DNA from: Aphrophora alni
Lineage: Eukaryota > Arthropoda > Insecta > Hemiptera > Aphrophoridae
DNA: 64,000 nucleotides
Reading direction: 5' to 3'
Assembly (NCBI GenBank): GCA_963513935.1
Contig: OY740771.1
Coordinates: 10,259,138-10,323,137, forward strand
The notes beneath the pieces were generated by a model that did not search any database, was not told the origin of the DNA, and saw only the letters and a list, made by a program, of their open reading frames with translations. Below are positions 62,501 to 63,187 of the stretch, piece after piece. The position numbers and the translations under genes are program-made. How positions within the stretch are numbered: the first letter of the stretch is position 1; every line of letters begins with the position of its first letter.

Positions 62501-62680
62501 TTGCTACATCCCGCCAAAACCGGGACATCTGGCATACACACCCCCACCACTTAAATATACTTGTTCACTGTTCCCCAGGTTACCACCCCTCCAAAATCTA
62601 AAGAAGCATGTACCAATTTTTAGAAACTTACCATTTACATCGTGGATTATGAAATTTAGCGTACTACCCTGTTGTGCCAT
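957..62680 (-). CDS. Dp: Dp / TFDP transcription factor, E2F dimerisation partner (gene span, 3' part off the left edge)
   Basis: The product dimerises with E2F proteins in the nucleus and binds E2F sites of cell-cycle promoters. Seven exons on the minus strand join in frame: 62632-62680, 51340-51470, 11804-11882, 9204-9319, 5385-5488, 2539-2701 and 957-1169. All visible junctions are GT/AG, with phases 1, 0, 1, 0, 2, 0 and 0 at successive donors. They encode 285 codons. Residues 1-159 are a low-complexity Gln/Ser/Thr-rich N-terminus; residues about 161-251 are the winged-helix DNA-binding domain with [26 protein letters not shown] and RRRVYD (222-227); residues about 252-285 begin the dimerisation helix and end in HELILQ. 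Vertebrate TFDP1 is about 410 residues, so roughly the last 120-150 residues (marked box and C-terminus) should lie left of position 1. I found no further exon in 1-956. Introns reach 11.2 kb and 39.5 kb. Recognition of the DNA-binding part is certain; exons 2-5 rest on splice phase and conserved position. Confidence 0.93.
2370..2447 (-). repeat. tRNA-like sequence (SINE head or tRNA relic)
   Basis: On the minus strand an A-box-like TGGCAGAGTGTG (2426-2437) is followed by a perfect B box GGTTCGAGCCT (2376-2386), the arrangement of a tRNA-type RNA polymerase III promoter. The spacing is somewhat long and I cannot fold a clean cloverleaf, so this is more likely a tRNA-derived SINE head or a decayed tRNA than a working gene. 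It lies in Dp intron 6. Confidence 0.45.
2539..2701 (-). CDS. Dp: Dp coding exon 6 (first half of DNA-binding domain)
   Basis: This 163-bp exon lies between acceptor TTATTTCAG and donor CAG|GTATGT. It encodes the basic [11 protein letters not shown], then [20 protein letters not shown] and [12 protein letters not shown], which is nearly identical to vertebrate TFDP1/2 and covers the first helices of the winged-helix fold. The tail [12 protein letters not shown] replaces the variable linker seen in vertebrates before the RRRVYD helix. Confidence 0.96.
2702..3868. other. Dp intron 5, left part: no recognisable feature
   Basis: AT-rich intron sequence. I see no coding, structured or repeated element that I can support. 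The tracts resemble ordinary decayed insect intron. Confidence 0.5.
3869..4639. mobile_element. MITE interrupted by a hAT MITE
   Basis: The right end carries CTGTCCTCTTCTTGAACAGA and its reverse complement starts at about 4403 (CTGTTCAAGAAGAGGACAG). The outermost GGGTCTGT of the left end is stranded at 3869-3876, on the far side of a 527-bp hAT MITE (3876-4402). Reading across the insertion restores an inverted repeat of about 24 bp and an original element of about 240 bp. Boundaries are approximate. Confidence 0.55.
3876..4402. mobile_element. hAT-type MITE, copy 1
   Basis: This copy is similar from end to end, and in the same orientation, to the element at 55262-55782. Shared blocks include AACGGGTAACAGCTAAC near the left end, GACGAAGAAGTGCATTAACT inside, and GGTGTTGACGTTGACCG then GCGTTAATGCCCACCA at the right end. 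The terminal sequence TAGTGGTGGGCATTAACGC type is known from hAT elements. The left end is decayed, so the target duplication (about GTCTGTAT / GACTGTTC) is imperfect. Confidence 0.65.
4640..5384. other. Dp intron 5, right part: nothing recognised
   Basis: AT-rich non-coding sequence between a MITE and Dp exon 5. The only obvious feature is the poly-T/poly-A rich tract near 5262-5360. Confidence 0.5.
5385..5488 (-). CDS. Dp: Dp coding exon 5
   Basis: This 104-bp exon follows the acceptor TTTGTTTCAG, begins [20 protein letters not shown] and ends in an acidic DEFIPE before the donor ATA|GTAAGT. It joins exon 6 by a split tyrosine codon. The acidic stretch sits just before the basic KRRK that opens the DNA-binding domain, the same order as in vertebrate TFDP proteins, where a basic patch precedes GKGLRHFS. 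Confidence 0.87.
6290..8455 (+). mobile_element. piggyBac element, 3' end lost
   Basis: The left end is TTAA (6286-6289) followed by CGCTTTACACTTG. Just inside are three copies of a short palindrome, GGCCAYTGNGARYGGCC, at 6338-6354, 6415-6431 and 6459-6475, which look like subterminal transposase-binding repeats. A decayed transposase follows (separate entry). I find no matching right end: the element appears to run into a Penelope-type 3' fragment at about 8456. It lies in Dp intron 4. Confidence 0.7.
6811..8455 (+). pseudogene. piggyBac transposase pseudogene
   Basis: The coding relic begins [20 protein letters not shown] with an acidic N-terminus and has stops at 6925 and 7015 and several later frame shifts. 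Family motifs survive in order: [20 protein letters not shown] near 7340, VDES near 7613, [15 protein letters not shown] near 7674, [19 protein letters not shown] near 7868, and [20 protein letters not shown] near 8237. The three aspartates of the piggyBac catalytic triad can be placed at codons 7616 (VDES), 7877 (TDRYY) and 8258 (GVD). The Cys-rich C-terminal domain is missing or unrecognisable. Confidence 0.9.
8456..8605 (+). mobile_element. Penelope-like 3' fragment with hammerhead-like hairpin
   Basis: This stretch is similar to 16885-17010, the tail of a recognisable Penelope-like element. Both hold CTGAGGA followed by a hairpin (TGGTAAC, TAT, GTTACC here at 8496-8511) and an A-rich strand, the layout of a hammerhead core, then diverged sequence with GTTAG and TTTGGGG. 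The core here is degenerate (AAAA for GAAA), so activity is doubtful. Confidence 0.5.
9204..9319 (-). CDS. Dp: Dp coding exon 4
   Basis: This 116-bp exon follows the acceptor TGTTTACAG and ends at the donor CTT|GTGAGT. In the required frame it encodes 38 whole codons with no stop, from [14 protein letters not shown] to HLTSQQL, again Gln/Thr/Leu-rich N-terminal sequence with no domain. The first codon is completed across the intron as arginine. It was located only by following splice phase from exons 3 and 5. Confidence 0.82.
9320..11503. other. Dp intron 3, upstream of the hairpin MITE: nothing recognised
   Basis: About 2.2 kb of AT-rich sequence. No coding or clearly repeated structure could be supported. 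A short GC-richer stretch lies around 10398-10470, without a homologue I recognise. Confidence 0.45.
11504..11755. mobile_element. Hairpin MITE next to a Dp splice donor
   Basis: The ends form a nearly perfect inverted repeat of about 58 bp: GGTACTTACGTATCAACGCC on the left and GGCGTTAATACGTAAGTACC on the right, continuing through GCAGCAGAAGTTGC and GCGCATGCGCCAAT. Inside is a second inverted pair, AGGTTTGGCCA and TGGCCAAACCT, around AT repeats. The whole 252 bp can fold into one long hairpin. It ends 48 bp from the donor of exon 3 in intron 3. Family not identified. Confidence 0.75.
11804..11882 (-). CDS. Dp: Dp coding exon 3
   Basis: This 79-bp exon follows the acceptor TTTTTTAG and reads [20 protein letters not shown] and onward to a Gly-Lys-Gly-Ser end, where the donor is TCAA|GTAAGT. 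Its internal ATG at 11879 could look like a translation start, but the frame is open across the acceptor and matches the phase-0 end of exon 2. Reading past the donor gives a spurious C-terminal extension through a nearby hairpin element, which should not be annotated as protein. Confidence 0.82.
12444..13160 (+). repeat. Dispersed repeat family C, copy with internal 133-bp duplication
   Basis: The start (GGGAGCCATCATAATACTTACCCAGCCC) resembles 25715 and 40345 (CATCATGGTACTTACCCAG), and its later part (CTATTTGTCATTGTAGA, then a TGTTATAAATTGAATAA block) recurs at 26030 and 40600 and in reverse at 13650-13990 and about 31880-32240. At least five copies occur in this one intron. No coding capacity and no clear terminal repeats were seen, so the class is unknown. 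Confidence 0.6.
12569..12834 (+). repeat. Exact tandem duplication, 2 x 133 bp
   Basis: The unit starting GGTCTTATCCAGTAGGGTAA at 12569 is repeated from 12702 with no difference that I can see, ending at TATATATTAATA. Identity over 133 bp in a decayed background means the event is recent, or that the assembly duplicated the piece. Confidence 0.9.
13650..13995 (-). repeat. Family C repeat, inverted copy
   Basis: Reverse-complement similarity to about 12850-13150: CTACAATGACAAATAG here matches CTATTTGTCATTGTAG there, and GACACGAGCGTAGCGAGTG near 13926 matches the CTTGCTTCGCTCGTC block of the copy at 25860. With the forward copy it makes a loose inverted pair spanning 12850-13995. Confidence 0.55.
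14000..14832. other. Dp intron 2 segment, nothing recognised
   Basis: AT-rich up to about 14580, then somewhat richer in G and C towards the CA microsatellite. No homologous domain was recognised on either strand. Confidence 0.4.
14833..14879. repeat. (CA)n microsatellite
   Basis: About 23 uninterrupted CA dinucleotides. Apparent open frames across it, giving Thr-His or Cys-Val runs, are products of the repeat. Confidence 0.97.
15298..15796. mobile_element. Solo LTR, copy 1
   Basis: The 499-bp unit begins TGTGACCGTCTCC and ends GGCTGGGCCACA, the TG...CA boundary of a long terminal repeat. It is flanked by ATAT (15294-15297 and 15797-15800), a 4-bp target duplication. A nearly identical unit lies at 26768-27274. 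Neither has internal retroelement sequence beside it. An AATAAA and a TATA-like TATAAAT in suitable order on the minus strand suggest the element reads leftwards. The 4-bp duplication fits Ty3/Gypsy better than the usual 5 bp of BEL or Copia, but this is inference. Confidence 0.85.
15830..17010 (+). mobile_element. Penelope-like element relic with RT and GIY-YIG parts
   Basis: Reverse transcriptase motifs appear as [20 protein letters not shown] from 15856 and [13 protein letters not shown] with the catalytic YVDD at 15998-16009. At 16253-16456 comes the linker [16 protein letters not shown] and a GIY-YIG endonuclease start, [14 protein letters not shown], whose YIG is changed to YVV. Several stops and shifts separate these pieces, so it is dead. 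The 3' end at 16919-16945 has CTGAGGA plus a TGGTAGC/GCTACC hairpin and GAA, resembling a hammerhead core. The 5' part is missing; solo LTR copy 1 lies immediately upstream. Confidence 0.85.
17011..18100. other. Dp intron 2 segment, nothing recognised
   Basis: AT-rich. A fragment near 17680-17720 (TTTTAATCAAATTTGGTATTTGG) is of a kind common in decayed insect elements and recurs loosely near 42500, but I cannot assign it. Confidence 0.4.
18105..18305 (+). repeat. Dispersed repeat family A
   Basis: One of at least ten copies of a unit of about 200 bp whose consensus runs through AATAAAGACCCCTAGTCCTC, AATAGCGTTAGGATCGAAAG, AGAACAAGAGTTGGTCAAGA, GGGATCTAACCCAAGACTAC and GTGTAGATCCAGCTAG, ending near CTCGGGATTGCC. 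Other copies: 21675-21840, 28800-28970, 38300-38530, 39310-39460, 41080-41160 and 57300-57495 on plus; 27340-28040 (split), 29430-29580 and 41260-41455 on minus. No terminal repeats or polymerase III boxes were recognised. Confidence 0.75.
18498..18990 (+). repeat. Dispersed repeat family D
   Basis: It begins ACAGGGTGATTCGCACCAGG and includes CATAAACATAGGTCCCGAAA and CTTGGTAATTGTCAACAA. Related sequence lies at 36695-37110 (same strand, AAACATAGGTCTGGAACGC, CTCGGTAATTGTCTACAA) and in reverse within 37400-38075, ending CCGAATCAACCTGTAT. The ends resemble those of short insect transposons, but no transposase remains. Confidence 0.5.
19290..19560 (+). repeat. Dispersed repeat E, copy 1
   Basis: Similar over about 270 bp to 24745-25090: both contain TTCAAATAGACTCRTG, AACTAGTTKGTCCTGAAATCG, GTACGATGCRCSRTAACTC, AGGTTAAGTTAGGCCAGGTT and a later GTGGATTTGTGCTCTTTA block. 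The order of GGTCCT, GACAG/AGCAG, GCACGAT and TTAGG-like pieces also recalls the satellite monomer at 30345-31867. Confidence 0.6.
20885..21519. mobile_element. Long-TIR Tc1/mariner-like foldback element
   Basis: The element starts CAGTGTGAGTCAAAAGTATG and ends with its reverse complement, flanked by TA on both sides (20883-20884 and 21520-21521), the mariner target duplication. The arms are about 280 bp each (20885-21164 and 21240-21519) with only scattered differences, around a 75-bp spacer. There is no transposase. Terminal sequence GTCAAAAGTATGGATACACC is typical of Tc1/mariner-type non-autonomous elements. Confidence 0.88.
21595..21673. repeat. (GA)n microsatellite
   Basis: GGGAGA units passing into about 30 GA dinucleotides. 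Open frames through it on both strands are repeat products. Confidence 0.97.
21675..21840 (+). repeat. Family A repeat
   Basis: Shares AAAAACCCTAGTCCTCGTCA, GAGAGGAATCTAACCCAAGA and CTCACTATAGGTGAGCCTC with the family A consensus. The left part has been replaced by or expanded into the GA microsatellite. Confidence 0.65.
22317..22358 (-). ncRNA. Hammerhead-ribozyme-like motif (Penelope type)
   Basis: On the minus strand stem I CAC is followed by CTGATAA (consensus CTGANGA, one change), a long imperfect stem II, the invariant GAAAC, then GTC as cleavage triplet and GTG closing stem I. Stem III is minimal, as in the hammerheads described for Penelope-like elements. No RT or endonuclease was recognised next to it, so it is probably a truncated Penelope end. 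Confidence 0.55.
23199..23978 (+). mobile_element. pogo/Tigger-type element relic
   Basis: The ends are CAGTCGACTCTCGCTAACTC and its reverse complement, flanked by TA (23197-23198 and 23979-23980), as in pogo/Tigger elements. Inside, from about 23450, is the end of a transposase: acidic [20 protein letters not shown], then [14 protein letters not shown], a frame shift, [15 protein letters not shown], a stop and KKITDFF, which is the usual Tigger C-terminus. The catalytic DDE part is gone. Both subterminal regions are made of repeats of the kind ACCTCTATAANTCGAA. Confidence 0.85.
24295..24683 (+). mobile_element. Penelope-like inverted-end fragment
   Basis: The left edge (CTGAGCAATCTTATATAAAC, CTTCGCCTATTTGTCAG) is the reverse complement of the right edge (CTGACAAATAGGCGAAACA, GTTTATATAAGATTGCTCGG), arms of about 65 bp around about 255 bp of AT-rich sequence. 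The right arm contains a complete hammerhead motif (separate entry). Penelope-like elements often carry such ends in inverted order. No protein remains. Confidence 0.7.
24608..24652 (+). ncRNA. Complete hammerhead ribozyme motif (Penelope type)
   Basis: Every conserved part is present: stem I ATGTT (24608-24612), CTGAAGA (24613-24619), stem II TGCCT...AGGC (24620-24635), GAAAC (24636-24640), a four-base loop AACT, the cleavage triplet GTA (24645-24647), and AACAT (24648-24652) that pairs perfectly with ATGTT. The very short stem III is the form described for Penelope-like elements, where it may act as a dimer. This is the best preserved of the motifs in the window. Confidence 0.8.
24745..25090 (+). 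repeat. Dispersed repeat E, copy 2
   Basis: Partner of the unit at 19290-19560, collinear with it, with an extra stretch of about 80 bp (TCACTTTCTCGACTTTGAGC region) in the middle. Confidence 0.6.
25715..26200 (+). repeat. Family C repeat
   Basis: Shares CCATCATGGTACTTACCCAG at its start and the CTCTTTGTCATTGTAGAAA block at 26040 with the copies at 12444 and 40345, and contains the CTTGCTTCGCTCGTC block. Confidence 0.6.
26768..27274. mobile_element. Solo LTR, copy 2
   Basis: A 507-bp unit, TGTGACC...GGCCACA, nearly identical to 15298-15796 apart from small indels and substitutions, flanked by CAAT on both sides (26764-26767 and 27275-27278). The clean target duplication proves insertion and later loss of the internal part by recombination between LTRs. 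It has the same orientation as copy 1. Confidence 0.9.
27340..28040 (-). repeat. Family A repeat, split copy
   Basis: Reverse-strand family A pieces lie at 27340-27400 (CAATCCCGAGGGA, GGGCTAGACCCC) and 27950-28035 (TTGACCAACTCTTGTTCTTT, AGTATTCGTGAGCTAGTAGG). The 550 bp between are not family A and are unidentified, so the copy was interrupted or rearranged. Confidence 0.5.
28052..28102. repeat. (AAC)n microsatellite
   Basis: About 16 AAC trinucleotides at the edge of the split family A repeat. Confidence 0.97.
28800..28970 (+). repeat. Family A repeat
   Basis: Contains AATACTCTAATACCGTCAG, GAACAATGGTTGGTCAAGAG and CTCCTCGGGATTGTC in family order, more diverged than most copies. Confidence 0.6.
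29430..29580 (-). repeat. Family A repeat
   Basis: Reverse-strand copy: CCATGTAGTCATGGGTTAAA, AAGACCAACTCTTGTTTTC and AGTATTCGAGGGCTAGATG. Confidence 0.65.
30345..31867 (+). repeat. Satellite array of 142-146 bp units with TTAGG runs
   Basis: Ten full units and a partial one start (at TTGAAAATCG) at 30361, 30503, 30645, 30787, 30929, 31075, 31220, 31365, 31510, 31655 and 31800. Each opens with two or three TTAGG pentamers (AGGTTAGGTTAGG), then GAAAATCGTCAAACATTTGG and TCGACTCTCCTACGTCGTTT before GTGCACGAT. The first four are 142 bp apart and almost identical; later ones are 145-146 bp, carry an extra or altered pentamer and a 3-bp deletion in CCTCAGGGGAAACC. Units at 31220/31510 and 31365/31655 alternate as a 290-bp higher-order pair. 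Confidence 0.97.
31880..32240 (-). repeat. Family C repeat, inverted copy
   Basis: ATGACGGTCACTTTAAAAAA, TTATTCAACTTTAAACAG and CTACGATGACAAATAGCGA run in the reverse order of the forward copies, ending with GGTAAGTACCAAGATGG, the reverse of the family start. The satellite array ends directly at its other side. Confidence 0.55.
32857..33050 (+). mobile_element. Penelope-type end with inverted repeat and decayed hammerhead motif
   Basis: A 30-bp arm (AAATTACGAACACACGACAT onward, 32863-32892) recurs in reverse near 32937-32966 with one difference. Just beyond, at 33001-33038, is stem I CAC, TTGAAAA (two changes from CTGAAGA), stem II TGGCTGAATAGCC, GAAAC, loop GGCC, GTA and GTG closing stem I. 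The layout equals the complete hammerhead at 24608, but core changes make it likely inactive. Confidence 0.6.
33105..34215. mobile_element. Large foldback element of about 1.1 kb
   Basis: The two sides are diverged inverted repeats all along: TGCTAGGATTGGC (33109) with GCCGATCCTAGCA (about 34197); TTGCTAAAAAATCATGCAAA with TTTGCATGATTTTTAGCAA; AAGTCTCATAATCCATTAAT with ATTAATGGATTTTGAGACTT; GACTGCATTACCAGTCTATG (33371) with CATAGACTGGTAATGCAGTT (33945); and GGTTTCATCTGAGCTGTGA (33422-33440) with its perfect complement at 33831-33849. The loop, 33441-33830, is rich in G and C, unlike everything near it. No transposase was recognised. Foldback or unknown DNA transposon. Confidence 0.75.
34845..35215 (+). 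repeat. Degenerate tandem repeat, three units of about 125 bp
   Basis: Three successive units share AACTTTGTTTCGAA or ACTTTGTTTGAAA, then TTCCAAATTATT, an AGGCT/GGCC stretch, TTGAATTATTGAAG and AATAAGCTGTTTTATCTGTTA. Similarity is clear but much eroded, so the array is old. Confidence 0.65.
35724..35955 (+). pseudogene. Harbinger transposase N-terminal fragment
   Basis: It begins [20 protein letters not shown]. After a frame shift it reads [20 protein letters not shown] and [13 protein letters not shown], and after a second shift [20 protein letters not shown]. The sequence order is that of HARBI1/ALP1-type transposases (RRxWVxPxN ... FxYFRMsxxxFdeLL). The DDE catalytic part is absent. Confidence 0.8.
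35981..36155 (-). pseudogene. MADF-domain exon of a Harbinger accessory protein
   Basis: Starting at the ATG at 36155 it reads [20 protein letters not shown], then [20 protein letters not shown] and [18 protein letters not shown]. The pattern FIxEVxxRRPLWDxxxxxYxNRxxKxxxWxEVA is the MADF DNA-binding fold. A consensus donor AAG|GTAAGT follows, so this was a spliced gene, but no second exon remains in the direction of transcription. It is open and has a plausible start, so it could still be transcribed. Confidence 0.75.
36695..37110 (+). repeat. Family D repeat
   Basis: Collinear with 18498-18990 in several short blocks (TATAAACATAGGTCTGGAAC, GATAACCGAGCTACA, TTTCTCGGTAATTGTCTACA). Confidence 0.5.
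37400..38075 (-). repeat. Family D repeat, inverted
   Basis: Contains in reverse the CATATAAACATAGGTGCAAA and CGCTTCGTAGC blocks and ends CCGAATCAACCTGTAT, the reverse of ATACAGGTTGATTCGG at the family start. With the copy at 36695 it forms a loose inverted pair. Confidence 0.45.
38300..38530 (+). repeat. Family A repeat
   Basis: Long copy with AAATAAAGACCTCCAAGACT, TGGTCAAGAGAGACCTGAAA, AGTGTAGATCCAGCTAGGCC and CTCGGGATTGCTCACTA. Confidence 0.75.
39310..39460 (+). repeat. Family A repeat
   Basis: Contains AATACTCTTAATAGCATCAG, GGTCAAGAGAGGGATCTAAC and GTGTAGAGCCAGCAAGTCCT. Confidence 0.7.
40345..40760 (+). repeat. Family C repeat
   Basis: Starts TTCCATCATGGTACTTACCC, contains ACTCGCTTCGCTCTTC and, later, TTGTATAAAAGTTGAATAAC and CGACCGTCATTTTGAC, matching in order the copies at 12444 and 25715. 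Confidence 0.6.
41080..41160 (+). repeat. Family A repeat, truncated
   Basis: AAATAAAGACCCCTAGTCCT and CCAATAGCGTTAGGATCGAA are close to the consensus; the copy stops after TTTGGTCAAG. Confidence 0.7.
41260..41455 (-). repeat. Family A repeat
   Basis: Well-kept reverse copy: CAATCCCGAGGGATAAGCTA, CATGTAGTCTTCGGTTAGA, CTCTTGTTCTCTTTCGATC and GCTATTAGAGTATTCGAG. Confidence 0.75.
41642..41696. repeat. (AT)n microsatellite
   Basis: About 27 uninterrupted AT dinucleotides. Confidence 0.97.
41697..43734. other. Dp intron 2 segment, nothing recognised
   Basis: AT-rich. A decayed piece near 42478-42560 (CATATACCAAATTTGATTAA) resembles untranslated parts common in insect elements. No protein or terminal repeat was found. 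Confidence 0.4.
43735..44475 (+). repeat. Diverged direct duplication, two units about 490 bp apart
   Basis: The block TTCTTTCATTTAAAA, CATGAAATTCGG, AATAGGCATTACTAGG, GTCACATGGTCACA and CTTTCCAGTGAGACCATTTC at 43755-43950 recurs as TTCTTTCATTTAAAA, CATGAAAATCAGC, AATAGGCATTAATAGG, GGTCACATGTCAG and CTTTCCAATGAGACCATCCC at 44230-44440. Two old copies of the same element in direct order; the class is unknown. Confidence 0.65.
44564..44596. repeat. (AT)n microsatellite
   Basis: About 16 AT dinucleotides. Confidence 0.95.
45095..45965. mobile_element. piggyBac-type MITE with iterated internal motif
   Basis: The left end, after TTAA (45091-45094), is CCCTTAAGTACTATGGA; the right end TCCATAGTACTTAAGGG is its mirror with one change, followed by ATAA (a decayed TTAA). 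The 871-bp interior has no transposase. Five times a TACTATGGA-like word is followed within about 20 bp by CAGACCTC or a variant (near 45102, 45131, 45520, 45713 and 45767), which looks like repeated transposase-binding sites. Confidence 0.8.
46432..46730 (+). pseudogene. RNase H domain fragment of a non-LTR retrotransposon
   Basis: The frame from 46434 reads [20 protein letters not shown], then [20 protein letters not shown] and [10 protein letters not shown]. The pattern VxLxWVxGHxGVxGNxxADxLA is the C-terminal part of the RNase H domain of Jockey/R1-type elements, with the conserved His, Gly, Asn and Asp kept. The upstream RT and the rest of RNase H are missing. Confidence 0.75.
48655..49340 (+). 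pseudogene. Reverse transcriptase fragment of a non-LTR retrotransposon
   Basis: Two frames carry pieces of one [22 protein letters not shown] (motif LGPLLFLVYINDL) at 48660-48720, and [14 protein letters not shown] with the catalytic FADDT at 48734-48748. Then come AxxFDQN/VNxxKTKF-like and KYLGV-like pieces, and [20 protein letters not shown] near 49230. Frame breaks are many. It resembles Jockey/R1-type elements of insects. Confidence 0.75.
49341..51339. other. Dp intron 2, part next to exon 2: nothing recognised
   Basis: AT-rich. It holds a pyrimidine tract (TTTTC/CTTTT repeats, about 49683-49742) and a C run at 50930-50940. A frame of 72 codons at 50520-50738 has no relative I recognise and is probably chance. 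Confidence 0.4.
51340..51470 (-). CDS. Dp: Dp coding exon 2
   Basis: This 131-bp exon lies between acceptor TTTGCAG (51471-51477) and donor CAG|GTAGAA (51339 downwards). It is open in the frame required by exon 1 and encodes about 43 residues rich in Gln, Ile, Asn and Ser, starting [11 protein letters not shown] and ending NNSEGNQ. It shows no known domain and belongs to the variable N-terminus of Dp. It is about 11 kb from exon 1 and 39 kb from exon 3, so RNA evidence would be the proper test. Confidence 0.75.
52156..53909 (-). pseudogene. hAT transposase pseudogene (ZBED5/GTF2IRD2-like group)
   Basis: Read leftwards from the ATG at 53909: a BED-like finger relic (LQCLVCLRN), [60 protein letters not shown] (first catalytic Asp region), [30 protein letters not shown] (the RW motif), and the dimerisation domain [20 protein letters not shown] with [15 protein letters not shown]. 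The order and motifs are those of hAT proteins of the ZBED5/FAM200/GTF2IRD2 kind. At least four stops or shifts break it (near 53790, 53549, 53170 and 52620), so it is dead. It sits in Dp intron 1, in the same direction as Dp. Confidence 0.9.
54445..54471 (-). repeat. Probable hAT terminal inverted repeat
   Basis: The minus strand reads CTAGGGTGTCCAACTAGCGG, of the CAGGGGTGTCCAA type used by hAT elements, upstream of the transposase pseudogene. It likely marks the element's right end. I did not find the matching left end below 52156. Confidence 0.5.
55262..55782. mobile_element. hAT-type MITE, copy 2, with intact target duplication
   Basis: The 521-bp element starts TAGTGGTGTG and ends CCCACCATTA, and is flanked on both sides by CACTGGAC (55254-55261 and 55783-55790), a perfect 8-bp target duplication as hAT elements make. 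It is similar throughout to 3876-4402. No coding capacity. Confidence 0.9.
56345..56686 (-). pseudogene. Penelope-like C-terminal fragment lacking the GIY-YIG core
   Basis: The minus-strand frame reads [20 protein letters not shown] and [15 protein letters not shown], which match the linker between RT and endonuclease of Penelope-like elements. After that it jumps to [20 protein letters not shown] and [20 protein letters not shown], matching the end of the protein (AxAxHCLxTxHxINFdxtxVLA). The GIY...YIGQTGR block that should lie between is missing without loss of frame. A long open frame on the other strand is its antisense. Confidence 0.65.
57300..57495 (+). repeat. Family A repeat (in Dp intron 1)
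   Basis: Contains ATAAAGACCCCTAGTCCTCA, GTGGGATCTAACCCAACACT and AGTGTAGATCCAGCTAGAAT, so the family occurs in intron 1 as well as intron 2. Confidence 0.75.
57890..58240 (+). other. Unidentified stretch with overlapping open frames
   Basis: A plus frame reads [20 protein letters not shown] then DEIS and a stop; another at 58013-58225 is lysine- and isoleucine-rich. The opposite strand is open as well. I recognise no family. It may be a decayed element. Confidence 0.25.
58652..59337 (-). mobile_element. Penelope-like element, 5'-truncated, with perfect inverted ends
   Basis: A 73-bp sequence (AAGGATAAAATAAAGCAAAA ... GTTTCGCCTT) at 58652-58724 is present as a perfect reverse complement at 59265-59337. 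Between them is the endonuclease end of a Penelope-like protein. Beyond the left arm, on the minus strand, GCCCGTCGATGCCGCAAGGC followed by GAAAC is a hammerhead-like core with changes. Perfect arms in an otherwise decayed intron suggest a young insertion. Confidence 0.85.
58831..59229 (-). CDS. Penelope-like GIY-YIG endonuclease, C-terminal fragment with intact frame
   Basis: The 132 residues hold [40 protein letters not shown] and [10 protein letters not shown], which is a GIY-YIG nuclease (G-VY ... YIG, catalytic Arg in TGRS, and the CxxC typical of Penelope). Then come [17 protein letters not shown] and a tail to PLSTC and a stop. The frame is open upstream of this Met to the inverted repeat, so the start given is only the first Met; the RT part is missing. 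The protein would cut DNA for target-primed insertion, but without RT it is not autonomous. Confidence 0.85.
   Translation of the reverse strand: MLVNNKDKKEMLENSGVYKISCQDCDSEYIGQTGRSIKVRIKEHVNSWKHGYRNSNFANHLLDSGHSFDPKLNVKLLHIENKSNRFNNLECLEINRSISLRPILNLNDQIVLNSSPLLKPIRTIVHQPLSTC
60239..60741. repeat. Foldback of about 500 bp with Penelope-type features
   Basis: The left half (CAACATACCTTTTTATATCC, CTGCTACAGCTGGTTTACCT, TATAGTAGGCCTACATATTA, ATTTAGATTTGGGTTGTGGC) is the reverse complement of the right half (GTCACAACTCAAATCTAAAA, GTGTAGGCCTACTATAATTT, AGGTAAAACCGCTGTAGCAG, GGATATAAAAAGGTATATTG), arms of about 230-240 bp with about 25 bp between. The right arm contains a hammerhead-like motif. 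Confidence 0.85.
60642..60684 (+). ncRNA. Hammerhead-like motif in the foldback
   Basis: ATGC, CTGAAGA (60646-60652), stem II TGCCTCA...GAGGTA, AAAAC in place of GAAAC, loop CGCT, GTA (60678-60680) and GCA closing stem I. One invariant G is changed to A, so cleavage is unlikely. Confidence 0.5.
60742..62631. other. Dp intron 1, first part after exon 1: nothing recognised
   Basis: AT-rich sequence without recognisable coding, repeat or element signatures. If Dp has intronic enhancers, the part nearest exon 1 is a candidate place, but nothing in the sequence shows it. Confidence 0.4.
62632..62680 (-). CDS. Dp: Dp coding exon 1 (start codon)
   Basis: The exon begins at an ATG in a good context (GAAGATGG) and encodes [16 protein letters not shown] plus one base of the next codon. 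The donor is ATG|GTAAGT with the G at 62631. An in-frame TTG lies 21 bases upstream, but the downstream ATG is the sensible start. The phase-1 end matches the phase of exon 2, where the split codon becomes glycine. No other start was found upstream in the minus-strand leader. Confidence 0.82.
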
Positions 62681-63187
62681 CTTCGATATTTTATTTATCA
62701 ATCTGGAAAGTCACACATTCACTTCACTGCATAAATATGAACTAAATAATTCATAAACTAGAGGAGTGACGACGGAGCACTTTACGACGAACGGTCAAAA
62801 TGGCGACGAAAACACCACCACCAAACATTATTGAACTTCACTACACATATTTTTTTAAACAAGAACATAAATTTTACAATTAGCTAACCATAATGTCTTC
62901 GTCATGTAAATATGTCATTTACAGAACTTCAATAACAGAACACTACAAAACAACGATTGCTAAACTTCCTTCTGCAAGTGCAATGTAAAACACACCTGAA
63001 TATGCTTGGCGGCGGGCACAAAGCTAAACACTAAACAGCTGATTGGGTAAAGCTTATCACGTGGTATTTTCTTGTTCCTTGTTTAAAACTACAGGAACGG
63101 ACCGGAAACACCTGAATTTCAGCTCCTGAAATGCTTTTTATTGGCTATTCTGTTCCATATGTTCCTTATTTAACCTCAACCGGCAAA
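62681..63187. promoter_or_regulatory. Shared divergent promoter region of Dp and Fsn
   Basis: The two start codons face away from each other across 507 bp, so both 5' leaders and both core promoters must lie here unless there are unseen upstream exons. Sequence that resembles known sites: an AAAATGGCG (YY1/Pho-like) at 62797-62805, an E2F-like TTGGCGGCGGG at 63006-63016, an inverted CCAAT box (ATTGG) at 63042-63046, and a palindromic E-box CACGTG at 63058-63063. No clear TATA box was seen for either gene. The E2F-like site would be in keeping with control of Dp by E2F, but that is inference from one imperfect match. Confidence 0.55.

Noticed and set aside
63131..63187. Upstream in-frame ATG of Fsn
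   Set aside because: The 19 added residues are not conserved in the family; the ATG at 63188 agrees with the known N-terminus. RNA data could reverse this.
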